A stretch of 64,000 nucleotides of DNA from Noviherbaspirillum galbum (GTDB taxonomy: Bacteria; Pseudomonadota; Gammaproteobacteria; Burkholderiales; Burkholderiaceae_D), in NCBI RefSeq assembly GCF_010974945.1, contig NZ_JAAIVB010000069.1:86310-150309 (forward strand), read 5' to 3'. Every line of letters begins with the position of its first letter. Within the stretch, counting starts at the first letter, position 1. The position numbers and the translations under genes are program-made. Positions 16,300 through 25,347 of the stretch are shown here, piece by piece. The notes below the pieces were generated by a model, which was given only the letters and a program-made list of their open reading frames with translations, did no database searches and was not told the origin of the DNA.

Positions 16300-17583
16300 C
16301 TACATATTGATCTTGAGCGCCGCGTGGAAATCAACCAGGCGGTTGGCACTCATTACCGTGCCCGCAACGATGAGCGGCTGATATTGGTGTTGCTCATACG
16401 CCCGCTTTACCATCGTTGCCCGGTCGGTTGATTCGATCGCCGCCTTGAGTTCGCGCGTGCCGGCGAGCATTTCCATCACCGGTACCCGGCCGATATACCC
16501 GCCCTCGCAAGCGTCGCATCCATCCGGATTTGCCACCCAGTACTGCCCATAGGTGTCAACGAGATGCCCGCCCTCCTCCGCCGCCAGCGCGTCCCGTTCC
16601 AAGTCGTCCATTTCGTATGGCATGGAGCAATGCGGGCAAAGCCGTTTCAGCAGCCGCTGCGCCACGATCAGGCGAATCGTATCGGCCAGTTCGTAGTGCT
16701 TTACCCCCAGGTCCGCCAGACGGCTGACGGTGGCCAGCGTGCTGCGAGTGTGCAGCGTCGATAACATCAGGTGACCGGTATTGGCCGCAGCAAGCGCGAT
16801 GTTGGCAGTTTCGGCGTCTCGGATTTCCCCGACTAGTCCGACGTCGAAATCTTGCCGAAGAAAGGATCGCAGGACCTTCGCAAAGGTGCGCTCAGGCGCG
16901 CGCACGGTGACCTGGTTGGCGCCGGGAAGCGAATATTCCACCGGATCTTCGACGGTGCATATATGAATGCCCGGCCGGTTCAGATGATTCAGGCAGGCGT
17001 ACAGGGTCGACGTCTTGCCCGAGCCGGTCGGCCCGACATTGAGGATCAAGCCTTCCTCGAGCGCCAAGGTTTGCAGCAATACCTCGCGCACCGCATCGGG
17101 CATCCAGATCGAGTCGAGCGTGCGGCCCGCATTGTTCTGGTCCAGCAGGCGGCAGACGATGGACTGGCCTAGCGAATTGGGCAGGATCGATACGCGCACG
17201 TCGACCCGGCGGCCATCGATCAGCATGAAGAAGGAGCCATCCAGCGGCGCCTCGCGCTCACTGGTGGCCAGCATGCAACGGGATCGGATCTTCAGGTCGA
17301 GGTCGCGTGCCGCTTCCGAATTGAGAAAATACCGGTCTTCGAGCACGCCATTGATCCGGAACCGCACCCGGAATCCCTTCACATGATGGATGAAATGGAT
17401 ATCGGATGCGCCCTCGTGCAATGCCTGCGGGAAAACATGGTTCAGGAAATACACGACCTCGGTGTCGCCCCGATCGGTCGAGATGAACTCGTCGAGGCCA
17501 TCGACATAGGCGTAGCCATCTTCCGGCACCAGGATCGATGAGAAGTCTGAAACCGGGTTGTAGTCGTAGCTGGATTCATCCAT
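16300..17583 (-). CDS. GspE/PilB-type secretion ATPase
   Basis: 427 residues from the ATG at 17583, which shares one base with the upstream stop (TGATG). The PilB/GspE pattern is complete: GASDIHF (about 58-64), Walker A GPTGSGKT (184-191), the Asp box around EDPVEY, Walker B LVGEIRDAET, and a zinc pair of CxxC motifs (CPHC, later CDAC). These ATPases drive type IV pili and type II secretion and are not part of the F system. Here the gene is inside the MPF-F operon, so it probably serves pilus or substrate handling. A second, PilT-like ATPase is at 48863-49990. Confidence 0.93.
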   Translation of the reverse strand: MDESSYDYNPVSDFSSILVPEDGYAYVDGLDEFISTDRGDTEVVYFLNHVFPQALHEGASDIHFIHHVKGFRVRFRINGVLEDRYFLNSEAARDLDLKIRSRCMLATSEREAPLDGSFFMLIDGRRVDVRVSILPNSLGQSIVCRLLDQNNAGRTLDSIWMPDAVREVLLQTLALEEGLILNVGPTGSGKTSTLYACLNHLNRPGIHICTVEDPVEYSLPGANQVTVRAPERTFAKVLRSFLRQDFDVGLVGEIRDAETANIALAAANTGHLMLSTLHTRSTLATVSRLADLGVKHYELADTIRLIVAQRLLKRLCPHCSMPYEMDDLERDALAAEEGGHLVDTYGQYWVANPDGCDACEGGYIGRVPVMEMLAGTRELKAAIESTDRATMVKRAYEQHQYQPLIVAGTVMSANRLVDFHAALKINM

Positions 17584-18080
17584 CACAGTGCCTCGTCTCC
17601 CTTTTGCGGCGAAGACTTGCTTGTTTTCGCCTTGATCTTGTTGACTGCATCGTCCAGCGGCGACGGTGACGCAATTGGCGCTGCAGAAGCGCCGGATGCC
17701 GCACCTGACGCGCTAGACGCGGCGGGCTGCGCAGTGGCCGGTGTGCCGGACGGCTCTGCCGCCTTTGCGCCATAGGTCTTGTCCGCAAAGGAACCGAATA
17801 AGGCATCGTCATTGGGGAAGACCGGTGGGTTGCGGCTGTCTTTGGCCCAGTACCAGACCGCGGTGCGGCAAGCGGACAGCACCTGTTGGGGCTTGCCCTT
17901 GGCCATGCTTTCCCCGCTATCCTCGTCGACCAGGCGCACCACCGATCCCAGCAGGCGCGTGGCCGCAGCGGCCGGTATGCACGCACGGTTTGCGCGCGTG
18001 GGTTCGTCCGGCGAAATGAAGATATACCCGACGTACGAGATCAGTGCTACGCCGGCGGTATAGGCAATCACGTCTTTCAA
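17583..18080 (-). CDS. Single-pass membrane protein of the transfer operon
   Basis: About 165 residues, starting at a TTG (18080) that overlaps the stop of the transglycosylase gene (TTGA); a GTG three codons later is an alternative. One N-terminal membrane helix, two cysteines in the exported part, then a low-complexity Ala/Ser/Pro tail and a basic end. The coupled overlaps on both sides argue that it is translated. Family not recognised. Confidence 0.7.
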   Translation of the reverse strand: MKDVIAYTAGVALISYVGYIFISPDEPTRANRACIPAAAATRLLGSVVRLVDEDSGESMAKGKPQQVLSACRTAVWYWAKDSRNPPVFPNDDALFGSFADKTYGAKAAEPSGTPATAQPAASSASGAASGASAAPIASPSPLDDAVNKIKAKTSKSSPQKGDEAL

Positions 18081-18625
18081 TTGGTTTCGTCCTCGATGGT
18101 GATCGCGGGGCCAGCGGGCGCCCGTGCGGTCTGGACATAGGCTTGTGCCGGGAGCGTCTTGCCCGCCCCGGCGTACCACTTCCAGACGAGATCGGTGTAG
18201 CGGCGGCGCGAGTCTTCGCAGGCCTTGCCCTTGAGCTGGCTGCAGGCCGTGTTGTAAGCGCCGACGGCATTCCACGTCGCGCCGTTCCTGCGCACGGAAT
18301 CCGCGAGAATCCATGCGCCCACGTCGATGTTCAGGCAGCTGTCATTCATCAGCATGTCGCGAGTGATGCCGTACCGCGCCAGCGTGGGCAGGTGGCCGGA
18401 ATTGATTTGCATGATGCCCAGGTCGACACTGTTGGTGCGCTGGTAATGAGTCAGGTTGATGGCGCTGGCCCGTCCGCGGGACTCGACCATGGCAATCGAC
18501 CACAGCAGGCGAGGGTCAAGATTGTATTTTTTCGCGGACGCGGCAAAGCAGGCATCGAGCTGCTGGGCGGCGGCGACGCGGGTGACGACAAAAAGAGAAA
18601 TGAACAGGAAGCGCTTCAAAATCAT
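18077..18625 (-). CDS. Lytic transglycosylase, VirB1-like
   Basis: 182 residues with a signal peptide. The SLT family pattern is clear: catalytic Glu at about residue 48 in VESRG, then DLGIMQINSGH, and the YNTACSQLKG segment. It opens peptidoglycan locally for the transfer apparatus. It is the first gene of the long leftward operon. The ATG at 18625 follows its predicted start point by only about 18 nt and has no visible Shine-Dalgarno. Confidence 0.93.
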   Translation of the reverse strand: MILKRFLFISLFVVTRVAAAQQLDACFAASAKKYNLDPRLLWSIAMVESRGRASAINLTHYQRTNSVDLGIMQINSGHLPTLARYGITRDMLMNDSCLNIDVGAWILADSVRRNGATWNAVGAYNTACSQLKGKACEDSRRRYTDLVWKWYAGAGKTLPAQAYVQTARAPAGPAITIEDETN

Positions 18626-18654
18626 TATTTCAAAAAATGCTTTGAGGCTATAGT
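18623..18654 (+). promoter_or_regulatory. ATTATTTC-family promoter of traF-traH
   Basis: Rightward: CATTATTTCAA, 15 nt, TATAGT (18649-18654). traF starts 40 nt downstream at 18694. It overlaps the start codon of the transglycosylase gene on the other strand. Confidence 0.65.
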
Positions 18655-18682
18655 ACGGAAAATTCTGTTTTTGAAATAATCA
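18650..18682 (-). promoter_or_regulatory. ATTATTTC-family promoter of the long transfer operon, face to face with the traF promoter
   Basis: Leftward: GATTATTTCAA, 15 nt, TACTAT (18650-18655). Its -10 hexamer overlaps the traF -10 (18649-18654) by five bases because the TATAGTA core reads as a -10 on both strands. Two RNA polymerases could not be bound at once, so the two transfer operons compete. Confidence 0.65.
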
Positions 18683-18693
18683 TTTTTCTCCCA

Positions 18694-19737
18694 ATGCGAA
18701 AAATTCCAATGACGCGGAAAAAAGCGGAAAAGCTGCCCGGGAAAGGCCTGATCGCCCTCTTGGCCGCGATTTGTATGGCAATTCCGGGATTTGCTGCGCA
18801 GGTGGATGGCGAAACCAGCACTGCCGCCAATACGGGAAATGGATTTTTCAATCGGAAAACGGAAGGTTGGTTTTTTTACAAGGACCCGCGCGAATTGGAC
18901 CAGCAGGCACCTGAGCCGGAAAAGCCGGTACCACCGCTACCTCCCCCAATGCCGCAGGTTGCTGCGCCTGCTGAGCCAAAGAAGCCCGAGCCGTTCACGG
19001 TTCCGTGGATGCGGCAGAAGATTGAAATCCTTCGTGACAACGCGATTGCCAATCCCACGAAGGAAAATGCACGGGCGTACATGTATATGCAGCGCCTATT
19101 GCTGGACATGGGCGACAACTTCGCGGTTGCTGGGATGAAGGCCGTCGAGAACGATCCCTACCTCAATGAGTCCGTTCGGTTTCCAACAGCGACCTCCGCA
19201 CGGCGCTCGGCGCTATGGCAGGTAGACAAGGCACGGGATGCGATTGTCAAGGAGATGGCCAAGAAGGCAGGTCTATGGTTTTTCTTCGATTCGGCCTGTA
19301 TTCATTGCCATGCGCAACACCCCGTCATGACGATGCTTGCAAGGGATACGGGCTTTGCCGTGCGCAACATCTCGGAAGACGGCAAGGGGCTGCCCGGCAT
19401 GACTGCGAAGGATTTTGTGGTGGACAACGGCCGTGCGACGTTCAAGCAGCTGGCGCTGAAGCTGACGCCAGCGGTGGTAATGGTTGTGCCTCCCGATAAC
19501 GTGATGGTTGTTGCCCACGGCGCGATGGCAGTGGATGAATTAAAGGCGAAGATCGTACAGGCCGCGATTGACCGCGACTTGGTGCCGAAAGAATTGACAG
19601 ACATGGCTGAACTCGAACGGCGTGGCATTGTGCCGGCGGAAGACATCGCCAAGATCAAGAACACGATGAAAGACACTGACGACCCGAAAGAGCTGGTCAA
19701 GATGCTGCAACAGGCAATTGGCAATCGATTGAATTGA
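18694..19737 (+). CDS. traF: Type-F pilus assembly protein TraF (thioredoxin-like)
   Basis: 347 residues with an N-terminal signal sequence (about residues 15-35), a Pro-rich linker, and the TraF domain including the GWFFYKDP segment and a CIHC redox-type motif at 202-205. F TraF has a thioredoxin fold that lacks the CxxC; here one is present, suggesting it may be redox active. TraF is periplasmic and needed for pilus assembly. It is followed by traH after 10 bp. An internal ATG at 18709 is an alternative start. Confidence 0.92.
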   Translation: MRKIPMTRKKAEKLPGKGLIALLAAICMAIPGFAAQVDGETSTAANTGNGFFNRKTEGWFFYKDPRELDQQAPEPEKPVPPLPPPMPQVAAPAEPKKPEPFTVPWMRQKIEILRDNAIANPTKENARAYMYMQRLLLDMGDNFAVAGMKAVENDPYLNESVRFPTATSARRSALWQVDKARDAIVKEMAKKAGLWFFFDSACIHCHAQHPVMTMLARDTGFAVRNISEDGKGLPGMTAKDFVVDNGRATFKQLALKLTPAVVMVVPPDNVMVVAHGAMAVDELKAKIVQAAIDRDLVPKELTDMAELERRGIVPAEDIAKIKNTMKDTDDPKELVKMLQQAIGNRLN

Positions 19738-19747
19738 GGGAGCAAAC

Positions 19748-21238
19748 ATGGCAAAAGCGCGTGTCAAGCTGGTGGCCCTTTTGGTCACAGGGTCGATGAT
19801 AATGGGCGCCACGCGAGCCGACATCGGCAGTGCACTGGACGGCATGTGGTATTCGTCGGCCGGAGGCGCGATAAATGGAAAGCAGTCGATGGGCCTTTAT
19901 GGTCCGTCGATATCTCTGCGCTCACCGAATAAGGTGTACCAGGTGGCCTATTTCGACCCGCCGCGGCTGGCAGCAGGCTGCGCAGGCGTCGACATGACAT
20001 TGGGCAGCTTCACCATGTTCAAGGTCGAGGCCTTCAAGGAGCTGGTCCGCAAGATCATGCAAGGCGCGCCGGGCTTTCTTCTTCAGCTTGCGGTCAAAGC
20101 GATGTGTGACGATTGCTCGAGCATCCTGCAGACGTTCCAGAACTTGGCGAACGTCGTCAATTCAGGAACGATGAATTCCTGCCGCATTTCGCAGCAGTTG
20201 TATTCCTCGCTGAACAAGGATTTGCAAAGCAAGGACTTCGGCGGCGCCAACACCAAGGATACGCTGGAGAGCTATCAGAATGCGGTAACAGGGTACGTCG
20301 AGGACGTGTGGGGCGCGATGAACAACCTGTTCAAGGATTCGAAGGCGAACCGCCAGCAGGCGCAAAATACCTCGACCGACTACGGGAACACGCTTTTCAA
20401 CACGTTTTATACCAATGGTGGCCCGGACCGGATCGACTTCGCGGTGCTTGGTGGCGAGCAGGAAGGCATGCAGATTGTCCAAAGCTTAATTGGCACGAAA
20501 GTCTATAAGTCAGTGAAGCAGTCTGATGACGATTCCACCGCCGCCTCGGTTAATGGCCCCCAGACGATGGATGACGGCTGGTACGCTGAGACCTTGACGT
20601 TCGATGACATCGTGCGCGGTTTCGACTCTTCGGCACAGAAGAGTTATCTCAAGTGCGTCGATTTCAAGGCTGACCCGTTCGGTTGCCAGAAAATCGACCC
20701 GAACGGCGCATACAACTATCGCGGGATCAAGCGCTACCTGATTGAAAAGTTCGCCGGGCCCCAGGATGGCATTACGATCCAGGACTTCGACGGCGCGGAC
20801 GGCCCGCGTCTTGCCATGATTGGCGACGGCTCAATCATGGACAAATACATGAAAGGAGACGTGTTGAGCGCGGACGAACTCGCACTGCTCCGCAAGACGC
20901 CGCTTCAGGTTCAACGCATGCTGGTCATGCTCGCCGAAAGTGATCCGGCCACGCGTCTTGCGCTACTGGACGAAGCATTCGAAGTGATGTCTTATACGTT
21001 GGCCTCTTCCATCGGCATGGCGATCGTGAAGACAGTTGCCGGGATCTACCAGCCGACAACGGGAAGCTCCGAAAAGCGCACCATTGCCATGACAGACCAG
21101 CAGCGCGCCAATCTGGGCAAGCTCAACCAGGAGGCACAAGCCTTCGCCAAAGTTGCAGAGCGCAACGAAAAAGTCGAGCGCCTGACGCAGCGCATCTTGA
21201 CGAGCAAGATCATTAACTCGAAGTTTGTGACGCCGTAG
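19748..21238 (+). CDS. traH: Type-F pilus assembly protein TraH
   Basis: 496 residues with a signal peptide and the TraH pattern: GGAINGKQSMGLYGPSIS-type start, CAGVDMTLGSF, and the C-terminal helical region. TraH is a periplasmic/outer-membrane assembly factor. A GGGAG site lies before the ATG. The pair traF-traH forms a rightward operon, separate from the leftward core operon. Confidence 0.94.
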   Translation: MAKARVKLVALLVTGSMIMGATRADIGSALDGMWYSSAGGAINGKQSMGLYGPSISLRSPNKVYQVAYFDPPRLAAGCAGVDMTLGSFTMFKVEAFKELVRKIMQGAPGFLLQLAVKAMCDDCSSILQTFQNLANVVNSGTMNSCRISQQLYSSLNKDLQSKDFGGANTKDTLESYQNAVTGYVEDVWGAMNNLFKDSKANRQQAQNTSTDYGNTLFNTFYTNGGPDRIDFAVLGGEQEGMQIVQSLIGTKVYKSVKQSDDDSTAASVNGPQTMDDGWYAETLTFDDIVRGFDSSAQKSYLKCVDFKADPFGCQKIDPNGAYNYRGIKRYLIEKFAGPQDGITIQDFDGADGPRLAMIGDGSIMDKYMKGDVLSADELALLRKTPLQVQRMLVMLAESDPATRLALLDEAFEVMSYTLASSIGMAIVKTVAGIYQPTTGSSEKRTIAMTDQQRANLGKLNQEAQAFAKVAERNEKVERLTQRILTSKIINSKFVTP

Positions 21239-21289
21239 TGTCGATGTGATAAGGTTGCTTTTTTGCAATACATTTTACGAGGCAACCGC

Positions 21290-21688
21290 ATGTCGCATTT
21301 GTCAATCTGGCACTGGATGATCGTACTCGTTTTGATTGGGTTGCCAGTCGCCTTGCTTCTTGGGTTGGGCCGTCTTCTCAAGGCAGGGCCGGATGAGGTC
21401 GCAAACACGTGGAAAGGTCGCACGTTCTTCTACGCCGCGCTGGCGCTGCTTTTCCCGCTCTGGTTAATCACGCTTCCGCTGTTTTCCTATCTAGCGTACC
21501 GGTCTTATAAGGCCGGACGCCCGGCCAGTTCGACACATGCAAGTCCAATCGCGCAAGTCGCGTCTGTTCCCCCTAGTGACGCACGAAGCGTGGCAAGTCA
21601 GATCTCGGAGTTGCACGAACTCCTCAAATCAGGCGCGCTCACCCAAGATGAGTTCGAAGAGCAAAAGCGAAAAGTATTGGCAGCATGA
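21290..21688 (+). CDS. Membrane protein with C-terminal SHOCT domain
   Basis: 132 residues from the ATG at 21290. Two N-terminal membrane helices (about 8-25 and 45-68) are followed by a linker and a C-terminal SHOCT motif (LHELLKSGALTQDEFEEQKRKVL). SHOCT domains are short helical oligomerisation modules. It lies 51 bp downstream of traH and is followed by a terminator. Role in transfer unknown; entry exclusion or surface-related functions are conceivable but not shown. Confidence 0.82.
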   Translation: MSHLSIWHWMIVLVLIGLPVALLLGLGRLLKAGPDEVANTWKGRTFFYAALALLFPLWLITLPLFSYLAYRSYKAGRPASSTHASPIAQVASVPPSDARSVASQISELHELLKSGALTQDEFEEQKRKVLAA

Positions 21689-21759
21689 GTTGAATGTTTC
21701 ACTACAAACGCTGATCTGTTGCAAAATTTCAACTCAAATATTAGTTAAAAGGTAAAAAT

Positions 21760-21791
21760 GGGTGTATGGTTAGTTCCATACGCCCTTTTTT
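21760..21791 (+). terminator. Rho-independent terminator of the traF-traH-SHOCT operon
   Basis: A 10-bp stem (GGGTGTATGG with CCATACGCCC, one G-U pair) with a short loop is followed by six T. Confidence 0.88.
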
Positions 21792-21799
21792 GTGCGTTT

Positions 21800-21914
21800 T
21801 GTGGGGAGCGGTCCCCGCCATTTGGTGGCGAAACCTATGTAGGGAGAGATCCCAAGCGCCTTGAGCGCTGAACTCTTAGTCAGGTGCAAACCCTGGCCGC
21901 GAAGGACGCGGTGA
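21800..21914 (+). ncRNA. Highly structured RNA leader before a small gene
   Basis: Six consecutive short perfect hairpins can be drawn in about 110 bases: 21803-21816 (GGGG/CCCC), 21816-21830 (CGCCA/TGGCG), 21842-21853 (GGGA/TCCC with a GAGA, GNRA-type loop), 21855-21869 (AGCGC/GCGCT), 21881-21895 (CAGG/CCTG) and 21897-21911 (CCGCG/CGCGG). Such density is far above the surroundings. It lies between a terminator and the ATG at 21942, so it is a 5' leader or an independent small RNA. It matches no riboswitch class I can name. Confidence 0.5.
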
Positions 21915-21941
21915 ATACGATGTAATGTAGTAGGTGTAATT

Positions 21942-22199
21942 ATGTTTAAATTTTTGCAACGTGTGTTTAGCTCGACCGACGCGGGCAATGTGCAAGATGA
22001 CGCCAATGTTATTGGTCAGGATGAAAAGTTTTTCACGGTCATCTTCCAGGACAAAAGTGAAGGTGTCAGTGCAAATGGACTTCCGCTGCACGGTGGTATC
22101 GACGACCTAGGCGCAACGGCCGGTCTTGGCGGACTTGGTTTCGGCGCGAGCCATGGCTCCCTTTTCGATCAAGGGTTCACCTTCAACAACGATCTGTGA
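21942..22199 (+). CDS. Small glycine-rich protein behind a structured leader
   Basis: 85 residues. The first half is ordinary and amphipathic (MFKFLQRVFSS start); the second half is Gly/Leu/Phe-rich (GATAGLGGLGFGASHGSLF). No membrane helix or known motif. It forms its own transcription unit between the terminators at 21760-21791 and 22239-22274. A weak TAGGTG ribosome site precedes the ATG. Family not recognised. Confidence 0.65.
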   Translation: MFKFLQRVFSSTDAGNVQDDANVIGQDEKFFTVIFQDKSEGVSANGLPLHGGIDDLGATAGLGGLGFGASHGSLFDQGFTFNNDL

Positions 22200-22238
22200 T
22201 CTAAGCGGGTGTCTTGTTTCAGACACCTCGCAATTCGA

Positions 22239-22274
22239 AACGGCAAGCAGCTACTTTGCTTGCCGTTTTCTTTT
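22239..22274 (+). terminator. Rho-independent terminator of the small-gene unit
   Basis: A 10-bp perfect stem (AACGGCAAGC/GCTTGCCGTT) followed by TTCTTTT. It lies seven bases before the traG stop on the other strand and therefore also separates the convergent units. Confidence 0.88.
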
Positions 22275-22280
22275 GCGTAT

Positions 22281-25200
22281 TTACTTGCGTTCGGTCGCTT
22301 TCATTGATCGTTCGTGGTGTCCTCTTGTCGTTCCGTACATTGCCGCAGACTCCTGCTTGGCTTGGTTTAGAATTGCCTGTCCGGCCGAACCGGATGGACT
22401 AATCCCTTTCTGAACCATTTCGTCGTACACCTTGACCTCTTGTGCGTGCCGGCCGTTTTGCCTAATCTCCGGACGGTTGTAGTAAGCAGCGATCTCTTTA
22501 TCTTTGACTGGGTCCCCTCCAAATGGATTTCCCCCAATGCCGCGCGGCATGGTTACTGGACCAGGAACACTCGACACGCCAGCTGACTTTGCCGCCTGTT
22601 GCAGATTTGAGGATCCCGAAACAACGTTGCCGAGTGCACCGGCCGTGCCTTGAGAGCCGACGGCATTCTCGTGGCTTCGTACAGCAATTTCGTTGCGCAT
22701 TGCATCAGCCACAGTTTGCTGCCCTGCTGTCTGGGCGAGCGCCGCCGCTGCACCGAGCCCCGCCGAGACATCCTGGCTATTTCCACTCCGCAGAGCTTGG
22801 GATACTCCTATTTGCACAGCGTTGGCATTTCCCCATCCGCCATGTTTGTTCACCATGTCATCCAAGCGCTGCGCGCCTTCCATACTCGCAGCGCGGGCGC
22901 CCATCTGGGCGGAGGTCACAGCTTGTGCGCGATCTGTAGCGAAAGCATTGGTTGTGAGGGAGCCAATGTTAGCTTTGAGATCAGCCCCGTATGACATTGC
23001 CTGTTTCATTTCACGCTGAGCTGATTCTCGCTCAGAGACGTTCTTACTATGCTCTGCTTTTGCCGCTTCATATTCAGCACGTGCTGAAGAAACTTGTCTG
23101 TCGTGGGATAGATCTGTGCTTGATTTTACGCCCGATCCCGATTCCGCACTATCTGTCAAAGATGTCGAGGTACCTGCCGCGCGACTATCCCTTGTCTGCT
23201 TTTGATTTGCGTCGGTCCAAGTGTCTGATGTGCTAACCGTAGACCCGATCTCGCCACCGGCGCCATAGGATGCCGACGGTATGCCTCCGCCAACAGGTGT
23301 CCCCTTGACTGGTAAAGTGGCTGCACCGCCCGTCTTCAGCCCCAACCCAACCTGAGTACTAGCTTTAACGTCGCTGGTGTACGTCTTGATCTGTGCTTTG
23401 TCGTTGCTCAGGGAACCTTCGGCGCGCTCTGCACTTTGAGCTGCCGTCTTATGTCCCACGTCGTCATGCGTACCCATTTTGTCTGAACGGGCATATTTTT
23501 CAGCCGCTTCAACCGCCGCCTTTTTCTCCTGCACTTTTGACCAGGAACGTGCCTCTGCTGATTCTGCGGAATGAACCCGCGCCGTCGCCATGGAAAGTTG
23601 GTTTCCTGCAGACCAGTTCATCGAGCCGTCTAGATCTTTCTGTCGCAACATGCCCGATGCGCTTCCGGCAAGCGCGGTATGCATCCCACCGCCCGCAGTC
23701 TGGACTTTGGCGATGTGATCCGAGTTTGTGGCTTCTTGTGATGTTGGTGTAATTCGCTTCTCATCCACGTAGTCACGATCAGTACCGGTGGATTTTCCGG
23801 CAAGGTTAGTCATCGCATACATCGACCCTGAAATCAGCGACAAGGTGATGATCGGAACCGCCGACATCAACGTGGATCCGGTATAAAGAACGGTGGTGGC
23901 TTGGTCGTAGAACTGATCGATGTATGGCAGCGCCATCTGTCCGCTCAGCTTCAGATCCTGCAGGCGCCGCCAGAAGTCGCTCTCCACGTAGTAGGACACT
24001 AGCGCCGCGATCGGCAGCCAGCTTTGGCTCCAGACGCCGAAAAGCAGCCAGCTTCCATAGACCTTGAATCCGGCAAGTCCCATCACCATCGCCACCAATA
24101 CGATGATCGGCGCCGTGGCTGCAAAGAGGAAGGAAAACGCATTCATGGCCTGGGTCATGAACGAAATGAACAGTGAGGCCTGTCCCGCCTGGTCGGCAGC
24201 CGCCTTTCGCTTGGCATTAAGCATCGCATCGACGAATACCCGATTTGCCTGCGCGGGTGAAACTTCCGCTGCGGTATTCAGCGCTGCGCGGACGATGCGA
24301 TGGAAAGTGGCGTTGGCGACGATGTCATTATTGGCGGCGTCGACGTCGGCTAGGACGTTCTGCAGCTTGGTATTGAGCACCTCGATTTGTTGTTTCATTG
24401 CATTGAGATCCTGAGCGCCGCCATTGTCTGCTGACTTGCCACCAGACTGCGAACTGGCGGTCGACCGTAGCACGTCCTTGGCGAAACCGTCTCCATTCAA
24501 GTAGGCCTGCATTGCCGCCCAGATCTGTTGGGCGCCCTGTTTGCACGGCAGGTACACGCTGTCATAGCCACCCGTGTCGGTGTTGGCAGGATTGTATGTC
24601 CGGTACTCCATATAGCCTGGTACCGATTGTGACTTTTCCTCGAACAGCGTGCGCAGCGTTCCCTGTTCTCGCATCGCTTCCGCGGTTGCCGCCGTGGCCT
24701 TGCACTGATTGAAGAACGAAACGGCGTTGTTGCAGATGGTGGCGTGGTCGCTGGAGCAGTCGTACAAGCCATTAAGTCTTGTCAGCAACTTGAGAGGACT
24801 CATCAAACCAGACGCACCTTCAGCCAACGCACCGCCCGTCTCGTCCGGGTTGGTAAACCAGGTCATTAACGTGTCGCCCATGGTCTTGCTCGCGTAGCTG
24901 GCCATCCCGGCTGGAAAGGCGATTCCGTATGGAACGTTCTCGACGACGATCATGCGCGGCGAGACGGTTGCACTGTTCTCATCGAAGAACGATTTGATGG
25001 TTACGGTGGTGGTCGGCGTGAACATCGCCATTGCAATGACGGTACCGACAAACCACTGCCCGACCATGAACTGGGTGCGCAAGGCGCTGGAGACAATCGC
25101 TAGGAGCAAACCAACCAGTGCCGCTGCCGTCATTCCGCCTGCCATGATTGACCCGGCCCAGTTGCCGTTCCCGAAGAACGCGGCGACGCCTCGGAACGCA

Positions 25201-25325
25201 TGCGCCACGCCGTTGGGGTCTCCGGCGACCCAGAACACCGGAAAGTCGCTATTGACACTGGCATGCGCCGACGACGCCGCAAGGAGGACGGTCAGGCTTA
25301 AGAGACGCAGTAGATTCTTGTGCAT
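22281..25325 (-). CDS. traG: Mating-pair stabilisation/assembly protein TraG (type F)
   Basis: 1014 residues from the ATG at 25325, with a signal-like start and several membrane helices in the N-terminal 500 residues (TraG_N domain, including the DFPVFWVAGDP start and GQWFVGTVIAMAM). The C-terminal half is hydrophilic, rich in Ser/Ala/Gln/Glu and likely coiled coil. F TraG acts in pilus assembly through its N-terminal part and in mating-pair stabilisation through the C-terminal part. The C-terminal coding region is visibly lower in GC than the N-terminal part, as expected for a variable region. Confidence 0.93.
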   Translation of the reverse strand: MHKNLLRLLSLTVLLAASSAHASVNSDFPVFWVAGDPNGVAHAFRGVAAFFGNGNWAGSIMAGGMTAAALVGLLLAIVSSALRTQFMVGQWFVGTVIAMAMFTPTTTVTIKSFFDENSATVSPRMIVVENVPYGIAFPAGMASYASKTMGDTLMTWFTNPDETGGALAEGASGLMSPLKLLTRLNGLYDCSSDHATICNNAVSFFNQCKATAATAEAMREQGTLRTLFEEKSQSVPGYMEYRTYNPANTDTGGYDSVYLPCKQGAQQIWAAMQAYLNGDGFAKDVLRSTASSQSGGKSADNGGAQDLNAMKQQIEVLNTKLQNVLADVDAANNDIVANATFHRIVRAALNTAAEVSPAQANRVFVDAMLNAKRKAAADQAGQASLFISFMTQAMNAFSFLFAATAPIIVLVAMVMGLAGFKVYGSWLLFGVWSQSWLPIAALVSYYVESDFWRRLQDLKLSGQMALPYIDQFYDQATTVLYTGSTLMSAVPIITLSLISGSMYAMTNLAGKSTGTDRDYVDEKRITPTSQEATNSDHIAKVQTAGGGMHTALAGSASGMLRQKDLDGSMNWSAGNQLSMATARVHSAESAEARSWSKVQEKKAAVEAAEKYARSDKMGTHDDVGHKTAAQSAERAEGSLSNDKAQIKTYTSDVKASTQVGLGLKTGGAATLPVKGTPVGGGIPSASYGAGGEIGSTVSTSDTWTDANQKQTRDSRAAGTSTSLTDSAESGSGVKSSTDLSHDRQVSSARAEYEAAKAEHSKNVSERESAQREMKQAMSYGADLKANIGSLTTNAFATDRAQAVTSAQMGARAASMEGAQRLDDMVNKHGGWGNANAVQIGVSQALRSGNSQDVSAGLGAAAALAQTAGQQTVADAMRNEIAVRSHENAVGSQGTAGALGNVVSGSSNLQQAAKSAGVSSVPGPVTMPRGIGGNPFGGDPVKDKEIAAYYNRPEIRQNGRHAQEVKVYDEMVQKGISPSGSAGQAILNQAKQESAAMYGTTRGHHERSMKATERK

Positions 25326-25347
25326 AGAGCTCTTTCCGTAACTCAAT

